DNA from: Phyllobacterium sp. 628
GTDB lineage: Bacteria; Pseudomonadota; Alphaproteobacteria; Rhizobiales; Rhizobiaceae
Assembly (NCBI RefSeq): GCF_014189505.1
Contig: NZ_CP050301.1
Location: 3,727,501-3,791,500 of the forward strand
DNA length: 64,000 nt
Direction of reading: 5' to 3'
A program made the position numbers and the translations under genes. The notes below the pieces were generated by a model. It was not told the DNA's origin. It searched no databases and saw nothing but the letters and a program-made list of their open reading frames with translations. This document shows, piece by piece, positions 34,700-43,466 of the stretch (its first letter is position 1; every line of letters starts with the position of its first letter).

Positions 34700-35767
34700 A
34701 TGTCATTTCTTACCATCAGCCATTTGAAAAAGAGTTTTGGAGCGACAACCGTTGTTCACGATTTCAATCTGAACATCGAGAAAGGCGAGTTCATCTCCTT
34801 CCTCGGACCCAGCGGCTGCGGCAAGACGACCGTCCTGCGCATGGTTGCCGGTTTTGAAATACCGACGTCAGGCATGATCAGCATTGGCGGCAAGGACGTC
34901 GTCAATCTCAAGCCGAACCAGCGCAATATCGGCATGGTGTTTCAGGCTTATGCCCTCTTTCCCAACATGACCGTGGCGCAGAATGTTGCCTTCGGTCTGA
35001 AGGTCGCGAAGAAGCCACAGGCAGAGATCAATGCGACGGTGCACGAGATGCTGTCGCTGATCAAACTGGACCATCTGGCCGAGCGCTTCCCCTATCAGCT
35101 TTCCGGCGGCCAGCAGCAGCGCGTTGCCCTTGCACGTGCCTTGGCCACCAAGCCACAGGTGCTTTTGCTGGATGAACCGCTCTCGGCGCTGGATGCGAAA
35201 ATCCGCGTGTCGTTGCGTGAAGAAATTCGGGCGATCCAGCGCAAACTTGGCATCACCACGATTTTCGTTACTCACGATCAGGAAGAAGCTTTGTCGATCT
35301 CGGATCGCATCGTCGTCATGTATGAAGGCAAAGCCGAACAAGTCGGTGCGCCGTTTGAAATTTACAACAAACCAGCATCGCGCTTTGTCGCCTCGTTTGT
35401 CGGAACGCTGAATACTTTGGATGCGGTCGTGCGTGATGCAAGTACCGGCACGATAACGGTCGATGGCAAGGATGTCTCGATTGGCCTGAAACGCCTCAAC
35501 GGCCATAAGAATGGCGACAAGATTTCGCTTGCGGTTCGCCCTGAGGCCGTCAGCCTCGGTGAAGCCACGGGCAGCCGCGAGACAACACTCGACGGCAAGA
35601 TCAACAGCGTGCACTTTCTTGGATCGGTCATCCGCATTCGTGCCTCGCTCGGCGATAACATGGTCTCGTTTGATACATTCAACGATCCAAGCGCTCCGCC
35701 GCCAATCCCAGGCGAAGATGTCAAGGTCAGCCTCGCGGCAAAGGATTTGCTGGTTCTGGAGCATTAA
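34700..35767 (+). CDS. ABC transporter ATPase (FbpC/PotA-like)
   Basis: A 355-residue ATPase with Walker A Gly-Pro-Ser-Gly-Cys-Gly-Lys-Thr-Thr near residue 37, signature Leu-Ser-Gly-Gly-Gln-Gln-Gln-Arg near 134, Walker B Val-Leu-Leu-Leu-Asp-Glu-Pro-Leu near 154 and a TOBE domain at the end. It begins 14 bases after the permease stop and ends the operon before a strong terminator. The family includes importers for iron, phosphonates and polyamines, so the ligand remains open. Confidence 0.86.
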   Translation: MSFLTISHLKKSFGATTVVHDFNLNIEKGEFISFLGPSGCGKTTVLRMVAGFEIPTSGMISIGGKDVVNLKPNQRNIGMVFQAYALFPNMTVAQNVAFGLKVAKKPQAEINATVHEMLSLIKLDHLAERFPYQLSGGQQQRVALARALATKPQVLLLDEPLSALDAKIRVSLREEIRAIQRKLGITTIFVTHDQEEALSISDRIVVMYEGKAEQVGAPFEIYNKPASRFVASFVGTLNTLDAVVRDASTGTITVDGKDVSIGLKRLNGHKNGDKISLAVRPEAVSLGEATGSRETTLDGKINSVHFLGSVIRIRASLGDNMVSFDTFNDPSAPPPIPGEDVKVSLAAKDLLVLEH

Positions 35768-35787
35768 ACTCCGGCATCGCTTCGAAA

Positions 35788-35822
35788 ACAAACGGGGTGC
35801 TGTTGCCAGCACCCCGTTTTAA
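35788..35822. terminator. terminator after the AfuABC-like operon
   Basis: ACGGGGTGCT (35792-35801) pairs with AGCACCCCGT (35808-35817), followed by TTTAATTT on the plus strand. It lies between convergent transcription units and can serve the opposite alcohol dehydrogenase gene too. Confidence 0.8.
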
Positions 35823-35848
35823 TTTGACGACTGAGTTAAGCGCTGCAG

Positions 35849-37015
35849 CTATCCCTCAATCGCTTCATCAAGCAGCTTGAGTGCTGCTTTTTTAGTAAGT
35901 TTAACCGGATTACCGCCAGCAGTCGGGTCGACGATTGCCATATCGGCGATCAGCTCTTTCTGCTTCTTCGTCATATTGAGGTCTTTGATCAAACCCGGCA
36001 GCGCATGCGGAACTTTCAGTTCCTTGCGCAGCTTGATGATCGACTTGGCAAAGCCGTCGAAACCACCCTTGATGCCGATATAATTGGCCAGCCGCGCAAT
36101 GCGCTCTTCCACCGCATCACGATTGAACGCCAGCACATAGGGCATGAAGACCGCATTGGTCATGCCGTGATGCGTGTCATACAGCGCGCCAATGGGATGC
36201 GACAAGGAATGGATCGCGCCGAGGCCCTTCTGGAAAGCGGTTGCACCCATCGCCGCCGCACTCATCATATGCGCGCGAGCTGTCAGGTCCTTGCCATTGG
36301 CATAGGCTTTGGGTAGGTTTTCAAAAACCAGACGAATACCTTCAACCGCAATGCCATCCGCCATCGGGTGATAACCCGGGGCGCAATAGGCTTCGAGGCA
36401 GTGCGCGAGCGCATCCATGCCGGTACCAGCTGTAATGAAAGCCGGCATACCAACCGAAAGCTCAGGATCAGCGATGACAATCGCTGGCAACAGCTTCGGA
36501 TGGAAAATAACCTTCTTGGTGTGGGTTTCTTCATTGGTGATCACACCCGCACGGCCGACTTCCGAACCGGTGCCAGCAGTCGTCGGCACTGCAATAATCG
36601 GCGCGATCACATCGCTGTTGGCACGCGTCCACCAGTCATCAACATCTTCGAAATCCCAGACCGGACGGGTCTGTCCTGCCTGAAACGCGATAAGCTTGCC
36701 AAGGTCGAGCGCCGAACCGCCACCAAAGGCAATAACGCCGTCATGCTTGCCCTTTTTGAACACGGCAATACCGGCGGTCAAATTGGATTCGACCGGATTT
36801 GGCTTTACCTCGGAGAAAACGCCATAGGGAACTTTGGCATCGTCAAGAATCTTCAGCGTGCTTGCGACAACTGGCAGCTTGGCAAGGCCTGGGTCGGTGA
36901 CGAAAAGCGGCTTCTTGATGCCGGTCGCTTCCAGCACCTCCGGCAATTCCTTGATACGGCCCGCGCCGAAGCGAACGGTGGTCGGGTAATTCCATTTGGA
37001 AATCAGTTTGCTCAT
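35849..37015 (-). CDS. iron-containing alcohol dehydrogenase
   Basis: A 388-residue group III alcohol dehydrogenase. The NAD-binding Gly-Gly-Gly-Ser-Ala-Leu-Asp (near residue 97) and the metal-binding pattern with Asp, His in Ala-Leu-Ala-His-Cys-Leu-Glu-Ala and Ser-Leu-Ser-His-Pro, plus Tyr-Asp-Thr-His-His-Gly, are intact. In this cluster it probably oxidises the alcohol group of a gamma-glutamylated amino alcohol to an aldehyde, the step before the adjacent aldehyde dehydrogenase. The start has GAAAGAGA upstream. The true substrate is inferred. Confidence 0.8.
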   Translation of the reverse strand: MSKLISKWNYPTTVRFGAGRIKELPEVLEATGIKKPLFVTDPGLAKLPVVASTLKILDDAKVPYGVFSEVKPNPVESNLTAGIAVFKKGKHDGVIAFGGGSALDLGKLIAFQAGQTRPVWDFEDVDDWWTRANSDVIAPIIAVPTTAGTGSEVGRAGVITNEETHTKKVIFHPKLLPAIVIADPELSVGMPAFITAGTGMDALAHCLEAYCAPGYHPMADGIAVEGIRLVFENLPKAYANGKDLTARAHMMSAAAMGATAFQKGLGAIHSLSHPIGALYDTHHGMTNAVFMPYVLAFNRDAVEERIARLANYIGIKGGFDGFAKSIIKLRKELKVPHALPGLIKDLNMTKKQKELIADMAIVDPTAGGNPVKLTKKAALKLLDEAIEG

Positions 37016-37035
37016 GGTGTGTCTCTTTCAGAAAA

Positions 37036-38421
37036 TCAGATCGCTTCGCGCAGATGGAAGGATTTTGGCCGGGTCAGGTTACCGTAGCCAATGGCAGACA
37101 TCGCAGCGCCCTTGCCGGTTTCCTTGACTCCGGTCCAGACCAGCGCCGGATCGATATAATCGCAGCGGTTCATGAACACAGTACCGGTTTCAATCCGGTC
37201 GCCGATGCCTGCCGCCCTGTCAGTGTCGGTGGTCCACAGCGAAGCTGTCAGGCCATACTGGCTGTCATTCATTAGGGACAGTGCTTCCTCGTCATTGCGC
37301 ACCTTCATGATGCCAACAATCGGGCCGAAGCTTTCTTCGCGCATGACACTCATCTGGTGATCGACACCCGTGAGCACTTCGGGTGCGAGATAGGGCGACC
37401 CTGCCTTGTCATTGGCAACACTCATATTGACATGGGCCGTCGCACCCTTGCGCAATGCCTCGGCCTTCTGCTCGCGGATCAACTCAGCAAAGCGTGTCTG
37501 CGCCATTGGACCCATTGTTGTTGCCGCATCCAGAGGGTTGCCGACAACATACTGCTTCGTCAGATCGACAAAGCCATCGACAAAGCGGTCATAGACGTCA
37601 GCGTGTACATAGATGCGCTCGATGCCGCAGCAGCACTGGCCAGAATTGAAGAATGCGCCGTCAACCAGATTGGCAACCGCATGGTCCAGATTGACATCCG
37701 GCAGCACATAAGCCGGATCCTTGCCGCCGAGTTCCAGCCCGAGCGACATGAATGTTCCCGCCGCAGCTTTCTCAATGGCTCGGCCGCCACCAACGGAACC
37801 GGTGAAATTGACGTGATCAATACGGCCGGAACCAAGCAGCTTTTCTGTCTGCGCGTGATTCACAACGATATTCTGGAAAACGCCCTTCGGCAGCCCGGCT
37901 TTTGCGAAAGCCTGCGCAAAGCGTTCGCCCACCAGCAGCGTCTGCGCTGCATGTTTAAGAATGACACTGTTGCCAGCCATCAGAGCCGGAATGATCGTGT
38001 TGACGGCAGTCAGATACGGATAATTCCATGGGGCAATGACCATGACGACGCCAAGCGGCACATGCTTGATGTAGCGGCGAAAGCCCGGCTTGTCGTTCTC
38101 GATGATGGGTGCGAGCGCCTGTTCTGCAATGCGAACCATATAGCGCGTGCGCTCTTCCACGCCGCCTTTTTCGCCGCCATAGCGGACAGGCCGCCCCATC
38201 TGCCAGGCAATTTCCGGCACGATTTCTTCATTCATGGCAAGCAAGGCATCCAGCGCCGCAAGGCAAAGCTGGCCGCGCTCGGCAATGCTTGTCTGCGACC
38301 AGCTCACCTGCGCCTGCTTTGCGGCTTCCACCGCCGCATCAATGGCCTTGTCCGTTGCGATGGGACGTTCCGCATAAACAGAACCGTCAATGGGAGTGAT
38401 CAATTTGACCGTCTCGGTCAT
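37036..38421 (-). CDS. aldehyde dehydrogenase family protein
   Basis: A 461-residue NAD(P)+-dependent aldehyde dehydrogenase. The catalytic Glu sits in Leu-Glu-Leu-Gly-Gly-Lys-Asp near residue 228 and the nucleophile Cys in Gly-Gln-Cys-Cys-Cys-Gly near residue 263. The closest functional match in context is a PuuC/gamma-glutamyl aldehyde oxidising enzyme. It is followed by the alcohol dehydrogenase and preceded by the glutamine-synthetase-like gene, all on the minus strand. GAGG precedes the ATG. Confidence 0.85.
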   Translation of the reverse strand: MTETVKLITPIDGSVYAERPIATDKAIDAAVEAAKQAQVSWSQTSIAERGQLCLAALDALLAMNEEIVPEIAWQMGRPVRYGGEKGGVEERTRYMVRIAEQALAPIIENDKPGFRRYIKHVPLGVVMVIAPWNYPYLTAVNTIIPALMAGNSVILKHAAQTLLVGERFAQAFAKAGLPKGVFQNIVVNHAQTEKLLGSGRIDHVNFTGSVGGGRAIEKAAAGTFMSLGLELGGKDPAYVLPDVNLDHAVANLVDGAFFNSGQCCCGIERIYVHADVYDRFVDGFVDLTKQYVVGNPLDAATTMGPMAQTRFAELIREQKAEALRKGATAHVNMSVANDKAGSPYLAPEVLTGVDHQMSVMREESFGPIVGIMKVRNDEEALSLMNDSQYGLTASLWTTDTDRAAGIGDRIETGTVFMNRCDYIDPALVWTGVKETGKGAAMSAIGYGNLTRPKSFHLREAI

Positions 38422-38458
38422 GGGTAAACCTCTAGTCTGTGTTTTAAAAAGTCAGTTC

Positions 38459-38486
38459 CTGTCCCGCGGCTCGGAGCACGGGACAG
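38459..38486. terminator. hairpin between the ligase and aldehyde dehydrogenase genes
   Basis: CTGTCCCG (38459-38466) and CGGGACAG (38479-38486) form a strong stem in the 81-base gap. On the minus strand there is no immediate T run, so it may be an mRNA processing or stability hairpin rather than a terminator. Confidence 0.35.
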
Positions 38487-38502
38487 ATTTTGCTGTTTGT
38501 CT

Positions 38503-39873
38503 TCAATACCGTTCGAAACCGCGATGCAACTCCCAATCGGTGACCCGGCGGTCATACTCAAACTGTTCCCACTTGGCGGTGTGGACATAGTGCTCCACAA
38601 CATCTTCACCGAGGGCGGTTTTGAGCATTTTCGACTTGGCCAGTGTTTCCGTCGCATCGCGCAGGGTCTTGGGGATTTCGCGTAAGCGCGCACCACCATA
38701 GGCATCACCCTGGAACGGCTTGTCGAGTTCAAGCTTCTCATCAATGCCCGCAAGACCGGATGCAATCAGGCCGGCAAAGGCAAGATAGGGGTTCAGATCA
38801 GCGCCGCCGATGCGGCATTCGATGCGAATGCCCTTGGTGCCTTCGCCGCAAAGCCGGAAACCAGCCGTGCGATTATCGAGGCTCCAGACGTTTTTGGTTG
38901 GTGCGAATGTGCCCGCCTGAAAGCGCTTGTAGGAATTGATATAGGGCGCGAGGAAGAAGGTGAAATCGTCGGCATATTTCAGCTGTCCAGCCACCCATTG
39001 GCGCATCAGCGGCGACATCGTGTGTTCGGCGTTCTTGTCGAAGAACAACGGTGTCTTGCCATCTGCGCTCCACAACGAATTGTGCACATGGCTGGAGCTT
39101 CCGGCCAGCGAGTAATCGTACTTCGCCATGAAGGTGATCGCCTTGCCCATCTGAGTGGCGATTTCCTTGCAGCCGTTTTTCATGACCACATGACGGTCGG
39201 CCATTTCAAGCGCTTCGGCATAGCGCACATTGATTTCTTCCTGTCCCGGACCCCATTCACCCTTGGAATTTTCCACGGGAATACCCGCATCAAACAGACC
39301 ATTGCGGATGGCGCGCATGACCGCGTCTTCCTTGGTGGTCATCTGGATCACGTAATCCTGAATGTAAGGCGACGCCGTGCTCATACCCTTCCAATGTTTG
39401 GCGCGGGCACTCTCGTAGGTCTCATCGAAAAGATAGAATTCGAGCTCGGAGGCGAAGTAGGCGAGATAGCCGCGTTCTTTCAGCCGTGCCAGCTGGCGCT
39501 TCAGGATAGCGCGCGGCGAATGGGCGAGATCCTCATGGTGGTGATGATCGAGAATATCGCACAGAACCAGTGCACACTTTTCCAGCCATGGAATGTGGCG
39601 GATGGTGGAAAGGTCCGGCTTGATGACAAAGTCGCCATAACCCTGTTTCCAGCTGGCCGCCTTGTAGCCGGGGACTGGCTCCATATCGATGTCGTTGGCC
39701 AAGAGATAGTTGCAGCCGTGTGTCTCATCATGGGCAGATTCGACAAAGAAGCTTGCATGGAAGCGTTTGCCAATCAGGCGGCCTTGCATATCGACGAAGC
39801 AGGCCAGCACCGTATCAATTTCACCATTGGTTACATGGCGCTTTAGTTCGTCGAAACTCCAATGTCCGGGCAT
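38503..39873 (-). CDS. glutamine-synthetase-family gamma-glutamyl ligase (PuuA/IpuC/GlnA4-like)
   Basis: A 456-residue member of the glutamine synthetase superfamily. The N-terminal beta-grasp domain and catalytic ATP-grasp-like motifs are present, with Ser-Glu-Leu-Glu-Phe-Tyr near residue 144, Gly-Gln-Glu-Glu-Ile-Asn near 213 and Ser-Ser-Ser-His-Val-His-Asn-Ser near 259. Divergent members ligate glutamate to putrescine, isopropylamine, L-alaninol or ethanolamine. The neighbouring alcohol and aldehyde dehydrogenases argue that the amine carries a hydroxyl group. It is not a housekeeping GS, as the adenylylation Tyr context is absent. Confidence 0.8.
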   Translation of the reverse strand: MPGHWSFDELKRHVTNGEIDTVLACFVDMQGRLIGKRFHASFFVESAHDETHGCNYLLANDIDMEPVPGYKAASWKQGYGDFVIKPDLSTIRHIPWLEKCALVLCDILDHHHHEDLAHSPRAILKRQLARLKERGYLAYFASELEFYLFDETYESARAKHWKGMSTASPYIQDYVIQMTTKEDAVMRAIRNGLFDAGIPVENSKGEWGPGQEEINVRYAEALEMADRHVVMKNGCKEIATQMGKAITFMAKYDYSLAGSSSHVHNSLWSADGKTPLFFDKNAEHTMSPLMRQWVAGQLKYADDFTFFLAPYINSYKRFQAGTFAPTKNVWSLDNRTAGFRLCGEGTKGIRIECRIGGADLNPYLAFAGLIASGLAGIDEKLELDKPFQGDAYGGARLREIPKTLRDATETLAKSKMLKTALGEDVVEHYVHTAKWEQFEYDRRVTDWELHRGFERY

Positions 39874-39913
39874 TTCTTGTCTATCCTCAAGCAGAATTTT
39901 GATCGGGTCATGG

Positions 39914-39947
39914 AAAGGGCGACCGACCGCAGCCGGCCGCCCTTTTT
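39914..39947 (-). terminator. GC-rich hairpin between permease and ligase genes
   Basis: AAAGGGCG and CGCCCTTT pair around a GC-rich loop. On the plus strand a run of six T follows, and on the minus strand the stem is followed by TTTCC. It lies in the gap after the permease stop and may give partial termination in the minus direction. Confidence 0.45.
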
Positions 39948-39953
39948 TGGAGA

Positions 39954-41543
39954 TTAGTTTCGTTCACCCACTGCCTTTTCAGCGGCCGCAATCTCAGCAG
40001 CGCGCTTGGCTACTTCCGCACCAATCGGCGGCCCCTGGAAGCGGCGCCGCTCAAACGCAAACCAGACAATGGCCGTCACAACGAGGAAGCCAACTGTGAT
40101 GTACAGCGCCCATTCGTTTGGCGGCTGGATACCCAGAATGAAAATCAGCGCCATGGCGATAATCGACAGCACGGCGAAAAGCTTGAACATGCCTTCCCCC
40201 AGATTCCATGGTCCCATCGTCGTCCACTTTGGTGTGCCCCAGGCAAACAGGCCGAGAGCGATCGGAATAGCGAACGAGAAGAACAGGAAGATGACCGTGC
40301 AGGATACGACAATCGTATAGACCGGCGTATCGCCGATTGTGACGAGCGAAGAACCCCAGACGAACAGCACCGAAAGCGTAGCACCTGTCCATGTGGCTGC
40401 TACCGGTGTGCGGTATTTCGGGCTGACTTTCGACAGAACACTCGATGCAGGAAGACCCTTGTCACGTGCAAACGCGAAGATCATGCGTGAAACCGACGTC
40501 ACGGTCGCAAGTCCGCACAGGAACTGGCAGATGAAGATCAGGAAATAAAGGATATCCTTGACCAGCGGATTGACCTGTTCACCCATGGCCCAGAAGAACA
40601 CGTTCCAGCCCTGAGCAGCAGCAGCGTCCATGCTTGGCAGCATCAGCACGAATGAACAAAGCATGATGTAGCCGAATACGGCAGACCACAACACGGACGA
40701 GATCATACCGCGCGGCACTGAATGCGCCGCCTTGACGGTTTCTTCCGAAGTGTGGGCAGAGGCGTCATAGCCTGTGATCGTATAAATCGGCAGCAACAGT
40801 CCAAGCAGGAAGACCCAGCTTTGCGACAGGGTTGGCCAGACAGATGCGCCGGTCAATGTTCCGTCAGCAGCCATTGTTGGCTGACCTGAATAATTCGCGA
40901 ATGTGAAGAGCCGCGAGAAGTCATATGTGTCGGCCACAGCGAGACACACCACCGAAAGCGCGATAGCGGTGACAAATATCAGATAACCGGAAAAATCAGT
41001 CAGCTTGGCCGTCAGGCCGATGCCCATATGGTTGATCAGAGCCTGAATACCCGTCAGGATCACCAGGAAGATGATGCGAACCGTTGTCGTGTCTTCCATG
41101 CCGAGATAGCTGCCAAAGGCACCGACAAAGAAATAGTAGGTGCCGACATTGATAGCCCCGAGCACTGTGATCAGGCCGAGAAGATTGAACCAGGCTGTCA
41201 GCCAGCCCGTGCCGCGATTGCCGAGGATCGAACCCCAGTGATAAAGGCCGCCTGCCGTTGGATAGGCAGAGCTGATCTGCGCCATGGCAATGGCGAAAAC
41301 CGCCGAAACGAGACAGCCCAACGGCCAACCGATACCGATTGCCGCCCCACCGGCGCCGGAAGTTGCCTGCGCCAGCGAATTGATACCGCCCGATAGAATG
41401 CAGATGATCGAAAACGAAATGGCAAAGTTCGAGAAACGGCTCATGCGCCGTTCTAGTTCCTGGGCATATCCCATGCCGTGGAGGGCTTTCACGTCCTCCG
41501 ATTTATCAACGTCCGTATAATCTTGGTGTGTCATCGTACTCAC
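39954..41543 (-). CDS. APC-superfamily amino acid/amine permease
   Basis: A 529-residue inner-membrane permease with 12 hydrophobic segments, of the amino acid-polyamine-choline superfamily (GabP/choline-type, Phe-Ser-Ile-Ile-Cys-Ile-Leu-Ser-Gly-Gly near residue 44). It is the uptake system of the amine cluster. Many relatives carry GABA, choline or ethanolamine. It has a strongly charged N-terminus with Glu-Leu-Glu-Arg-Arg-Met-Ser-Arg-Phe before helix 1, typical for this branch. Confidence 0.84.
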   Translation of the reverse strand: MSTMTHQDYTDVDKSEDVKALHGMGYAQELERRMSRFSNFAISFSIICILSGGINSLAQATSGAGGAAIGIGWPLGCLVSAVFAIAMAQISSAYPTAGGLYHWGSILGNRGTGWLTAWFNLLGLITVLGAINVGTYYFFVGAFGSYLGMEDTTTVRIIFLVILTGIQALINHMGIGLTAKLTDFSGYLIFVTAIALSVVCLAVADTYDFSRLFTFANYSGQPTMAADGTLTGASVWPTLSQSWVFLLGLLLPIYTITGYDASAHTSEETVKAAHSVPRGMISSVLWSAVFGYIMLCSFVLMLPSMDAAAAQGWNVFFWAMGEQVNPLVKDILYFLIFICQFLCGLATVTSVSRMIFAFARDKGLPASSVLSKVSPKYRTPVAATWTGATLSVLFVWGSSLVTIGDTPVYTIVVSCTVIFLFFSFAIPIALGLFAWGTPKWTTMGPWNLGEGMFKLFAVLSIIAMALIFILGIQPPNEWALYITVGFLVVTAIVWFAFERRRFQGPPIGAEVAKRAAEIAAAEKAVGERN

Positions 41544-41590
41544 GTTCCCCGTTATTTTAAGAGATTTCTAACGTCAGATACCTGTGCCCA

Positions 41591-42391
41591 TCAGATCGTA
41601 TTTGCAGCTTTCCGTGTTGTGGAAAGCGGCGCTTGAGCGATTTCCTTCAAAATGGCCGAGAGTATCCCGGCCCATGCTTTTTCTTCTTTCGGCTTGGTGA
41701 TGAGATCGTTGCGGATCTCGATCATCACGGCTGGAAGTCCATGCGCTGAAGCATGGCGCTCCAGCGTGTAATAAACCCGGTCGGCGGGCGAATAGGGTTC
41801 GTTGATGCCGACACAAAACTGATTGAGTGCCTGCAAACCTGCGATCAACGGTGCAGCAACCTGATCATAGTCATCGTGAATGATGCCGATATGCCAGGGA
41901 CGTGCAACGCCGCGATAGACAGGGGTAAAAGAATGAACCGCAACATAGATCGGCGTGGGTAGACCTTTATCGGCGCGATGCTTTGCAAGTTCCTCGATTG
42001 AGGCATGATAGGGTTGATGAGAAATCGCAATACGCCGCTGTTTCTCCTGATCATTGAGATCGACATTGGCCGGAACAACGGTCAACTCGCTGGTAGATGG
42101 GATCAGATCAGGCGCCTGCAGCGGTCTGTTGCAATCAATGATCAACCGCGACACACGGGACTCAACCAGAGGCGCATCGAGCAGGGTGCTCATCACCTGG
42201 CTCACCCCCAGCGCGCCGGGATCCCAGGCGATATGTTTTTGCAGATCGTCCGGTTGAAGGCCAAGACGGCCATAGGGTGCAGGAATATGGTTCGAGGCGT
42301 GATCGCAAAGGATGACGAACGGCGAGCGGCCATCGGGGTTGGTTACCCGGACTGGCTCCCAGACACTTTGCGTGGCCTGCGATAATCCCAT
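41591..42391 (-). CDS. N-formylglutamate amidohydrolase-family protein
   Basis: A 266-residue enzyme of the FGase family (HutG-like fold). The zinc-binding motif Asp-His-Ala-Ser-Asn near residue 31 and Val-His-Ser-Phe-Thr-Pro near 150 are seen, as are Ile-Gly-Ile-Ile-His-Asp and Glu-Ile-Arg-Asn-Asp. In this operon it may hydrolyse a gamma-glutamyl or N-acyl bond and release glutamate at the end of the pathway, which is inference; no histidine catabolic genes are nearby. It is the first gene of the minus-strand cluster. Confidence 0.8.
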   Translation of the reverse strand: MGLSQATQSVWEPVRVTNPDGRSPFVILCDHASNHIPAPYGRLGLQPDDLQKHIAWDPGALGVSQVMSTLLDAPLVESRVSRLIIDCNRPLQAPDLIPSTSELTVVPANVDLNDQEKQRRIAISHQPYHASIEELAKHRADKGLPTPIYVAVHSFTPVYRGVARPWHIGIIHDDYDQVAAPLIAGLQALNQFCVGINEPYSPADRVYYTLERHASAHGLPAVMIEIRNDLITKPKEEKAWAGILSAILKEIAQAPLSTTRKAANTI

Positions 42392-42526
42392 TTTGCCCTC
42401 TTCGGCAATTTGTACTTTACATTACATTTTGTATTTTTATTTCCACTCACGTATGATTTGATACATAAGTCACAAAATTGTCAAATCCGAAAATTGCGTT
42501 TCTTAACTTTGATCGAAAGAAGTTTG

Positions 42527-43360
42527 ATGGGAACAAGCATTTCTGAACTGATCAGCGAAAAAATCGACGGCATGTCGACGTCGGAACGCAAGGCCGCGCA
42601 GACCCTCATCGCCAATTACCCGCTTATAGGTTTGCGGACCGTGGCGGAGTTTTCGGCACAGGCCGGTGTAAGCTCGCCAACAATCCTGCGTTTCGTCTCC
42701 CGTCTCGGGTTTCAAAGTTATCCGGAGTTTCAGCAGGCGCTGCAACAGGAACTGGCGGCACAGATCCAGTCACCTTTTAATCGCACGACCATTATCCAGT
42801 CTGCCAAGGGCAGTGCTGCCTATCCTCTGATGGAAGCGGCAATCGAGAATATCCGTGAAACCTTCCACCATCTTTCCACCCAACAATTGGACGACGTGAC
42901 CGACGCGCTCAGCCGCACCCGGTCGCACGTTTATCTGCTCGGCGGCCGCTTTACCGATCCCATCGCCATCTACATGGCAGCGCATCTGAAGATTATCCGC
43001 TCTGGGGTAACCCACCTGACAGGACAGGAAAGCAACTGGCGCGATCAGCTGATCGACATGGGCAAGAAGGATGTGCTCATCATCTTCGATATCCGCCGCT
43101 ATCAGGACAGCCTGATACGCTTTGCTGAAAAGGCGCAGGCACGCGGTGTTGAGATCGTCTTGATCACCGATCAGTGGTTGTCCCCCATCGCCCGCTTTGC
43201 CCGGCATGTCATTGCCGGACGCACTGCAGTCCCCTCACCCTGGGACTCATCCACCACGCTTTTCCTGATGGCGGAAACGCTGATCGCGGGGGTTACACAA
43301 AAGCTTCAGAGCAGCAGTGCCGAGCGCATCCGGGAGATGGAACAACTGCGTGATGGCTGA
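42527..43360 (+). CDS. RpiR-family transcriptional regulator
   Basis: A 277-residue regulator with an N-terminal HTH_6 domain (residues 1-77, Ala-Gly-Val-Ser-Ser-Pro-Thr-Ile-Leu-Arg-Phe) and a C-terminal SIS sugar-isomerase domain (about 115-250). The ATG at 42527 is used because the HTH domain begins there and AAGAAG precedes it. It is divergent from the amine cluster and is its likely regulator, even though RpiR proteins usually sense phosphosugars. The 135-base AT-rich region between holds GTATGATTTGATAC, a possible operator. Confidence 0.83.
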   Translation: MGTSISELISEKIDGMSTSERKAAQTLIANYPLIGLRTVAEFSAQAGVSSPTILRFVSRLGFQSYPEFQQALQQELAAQIQSPFNRTTIIQSAKGSAAYPLMEAAIENIRETFHHLSTQQLDDVTDALSRTRSHVYLLGGRFTDPIAIYMAAHLKIIRSGVTHLTGQESNWRDQLIDMGKKDVLIIFDIRRYQDSLIRFAEKAQARGVEIVLITDQWLSPIARFARHVIAGRTAVPSPWDSSTTLFLMAETLIAGVTQKLQSSSAERIREMEQLRDG

Positions 43361-43466
43361 GATTGTCATTGCCCGGAAAGCACATTGATATACAAATGCT
43401 GTCCCAGGCTGGGATCACACACCCCTAAGGGCCTGCGTTCGAATCGAATAAAGCAAGGACATAATC

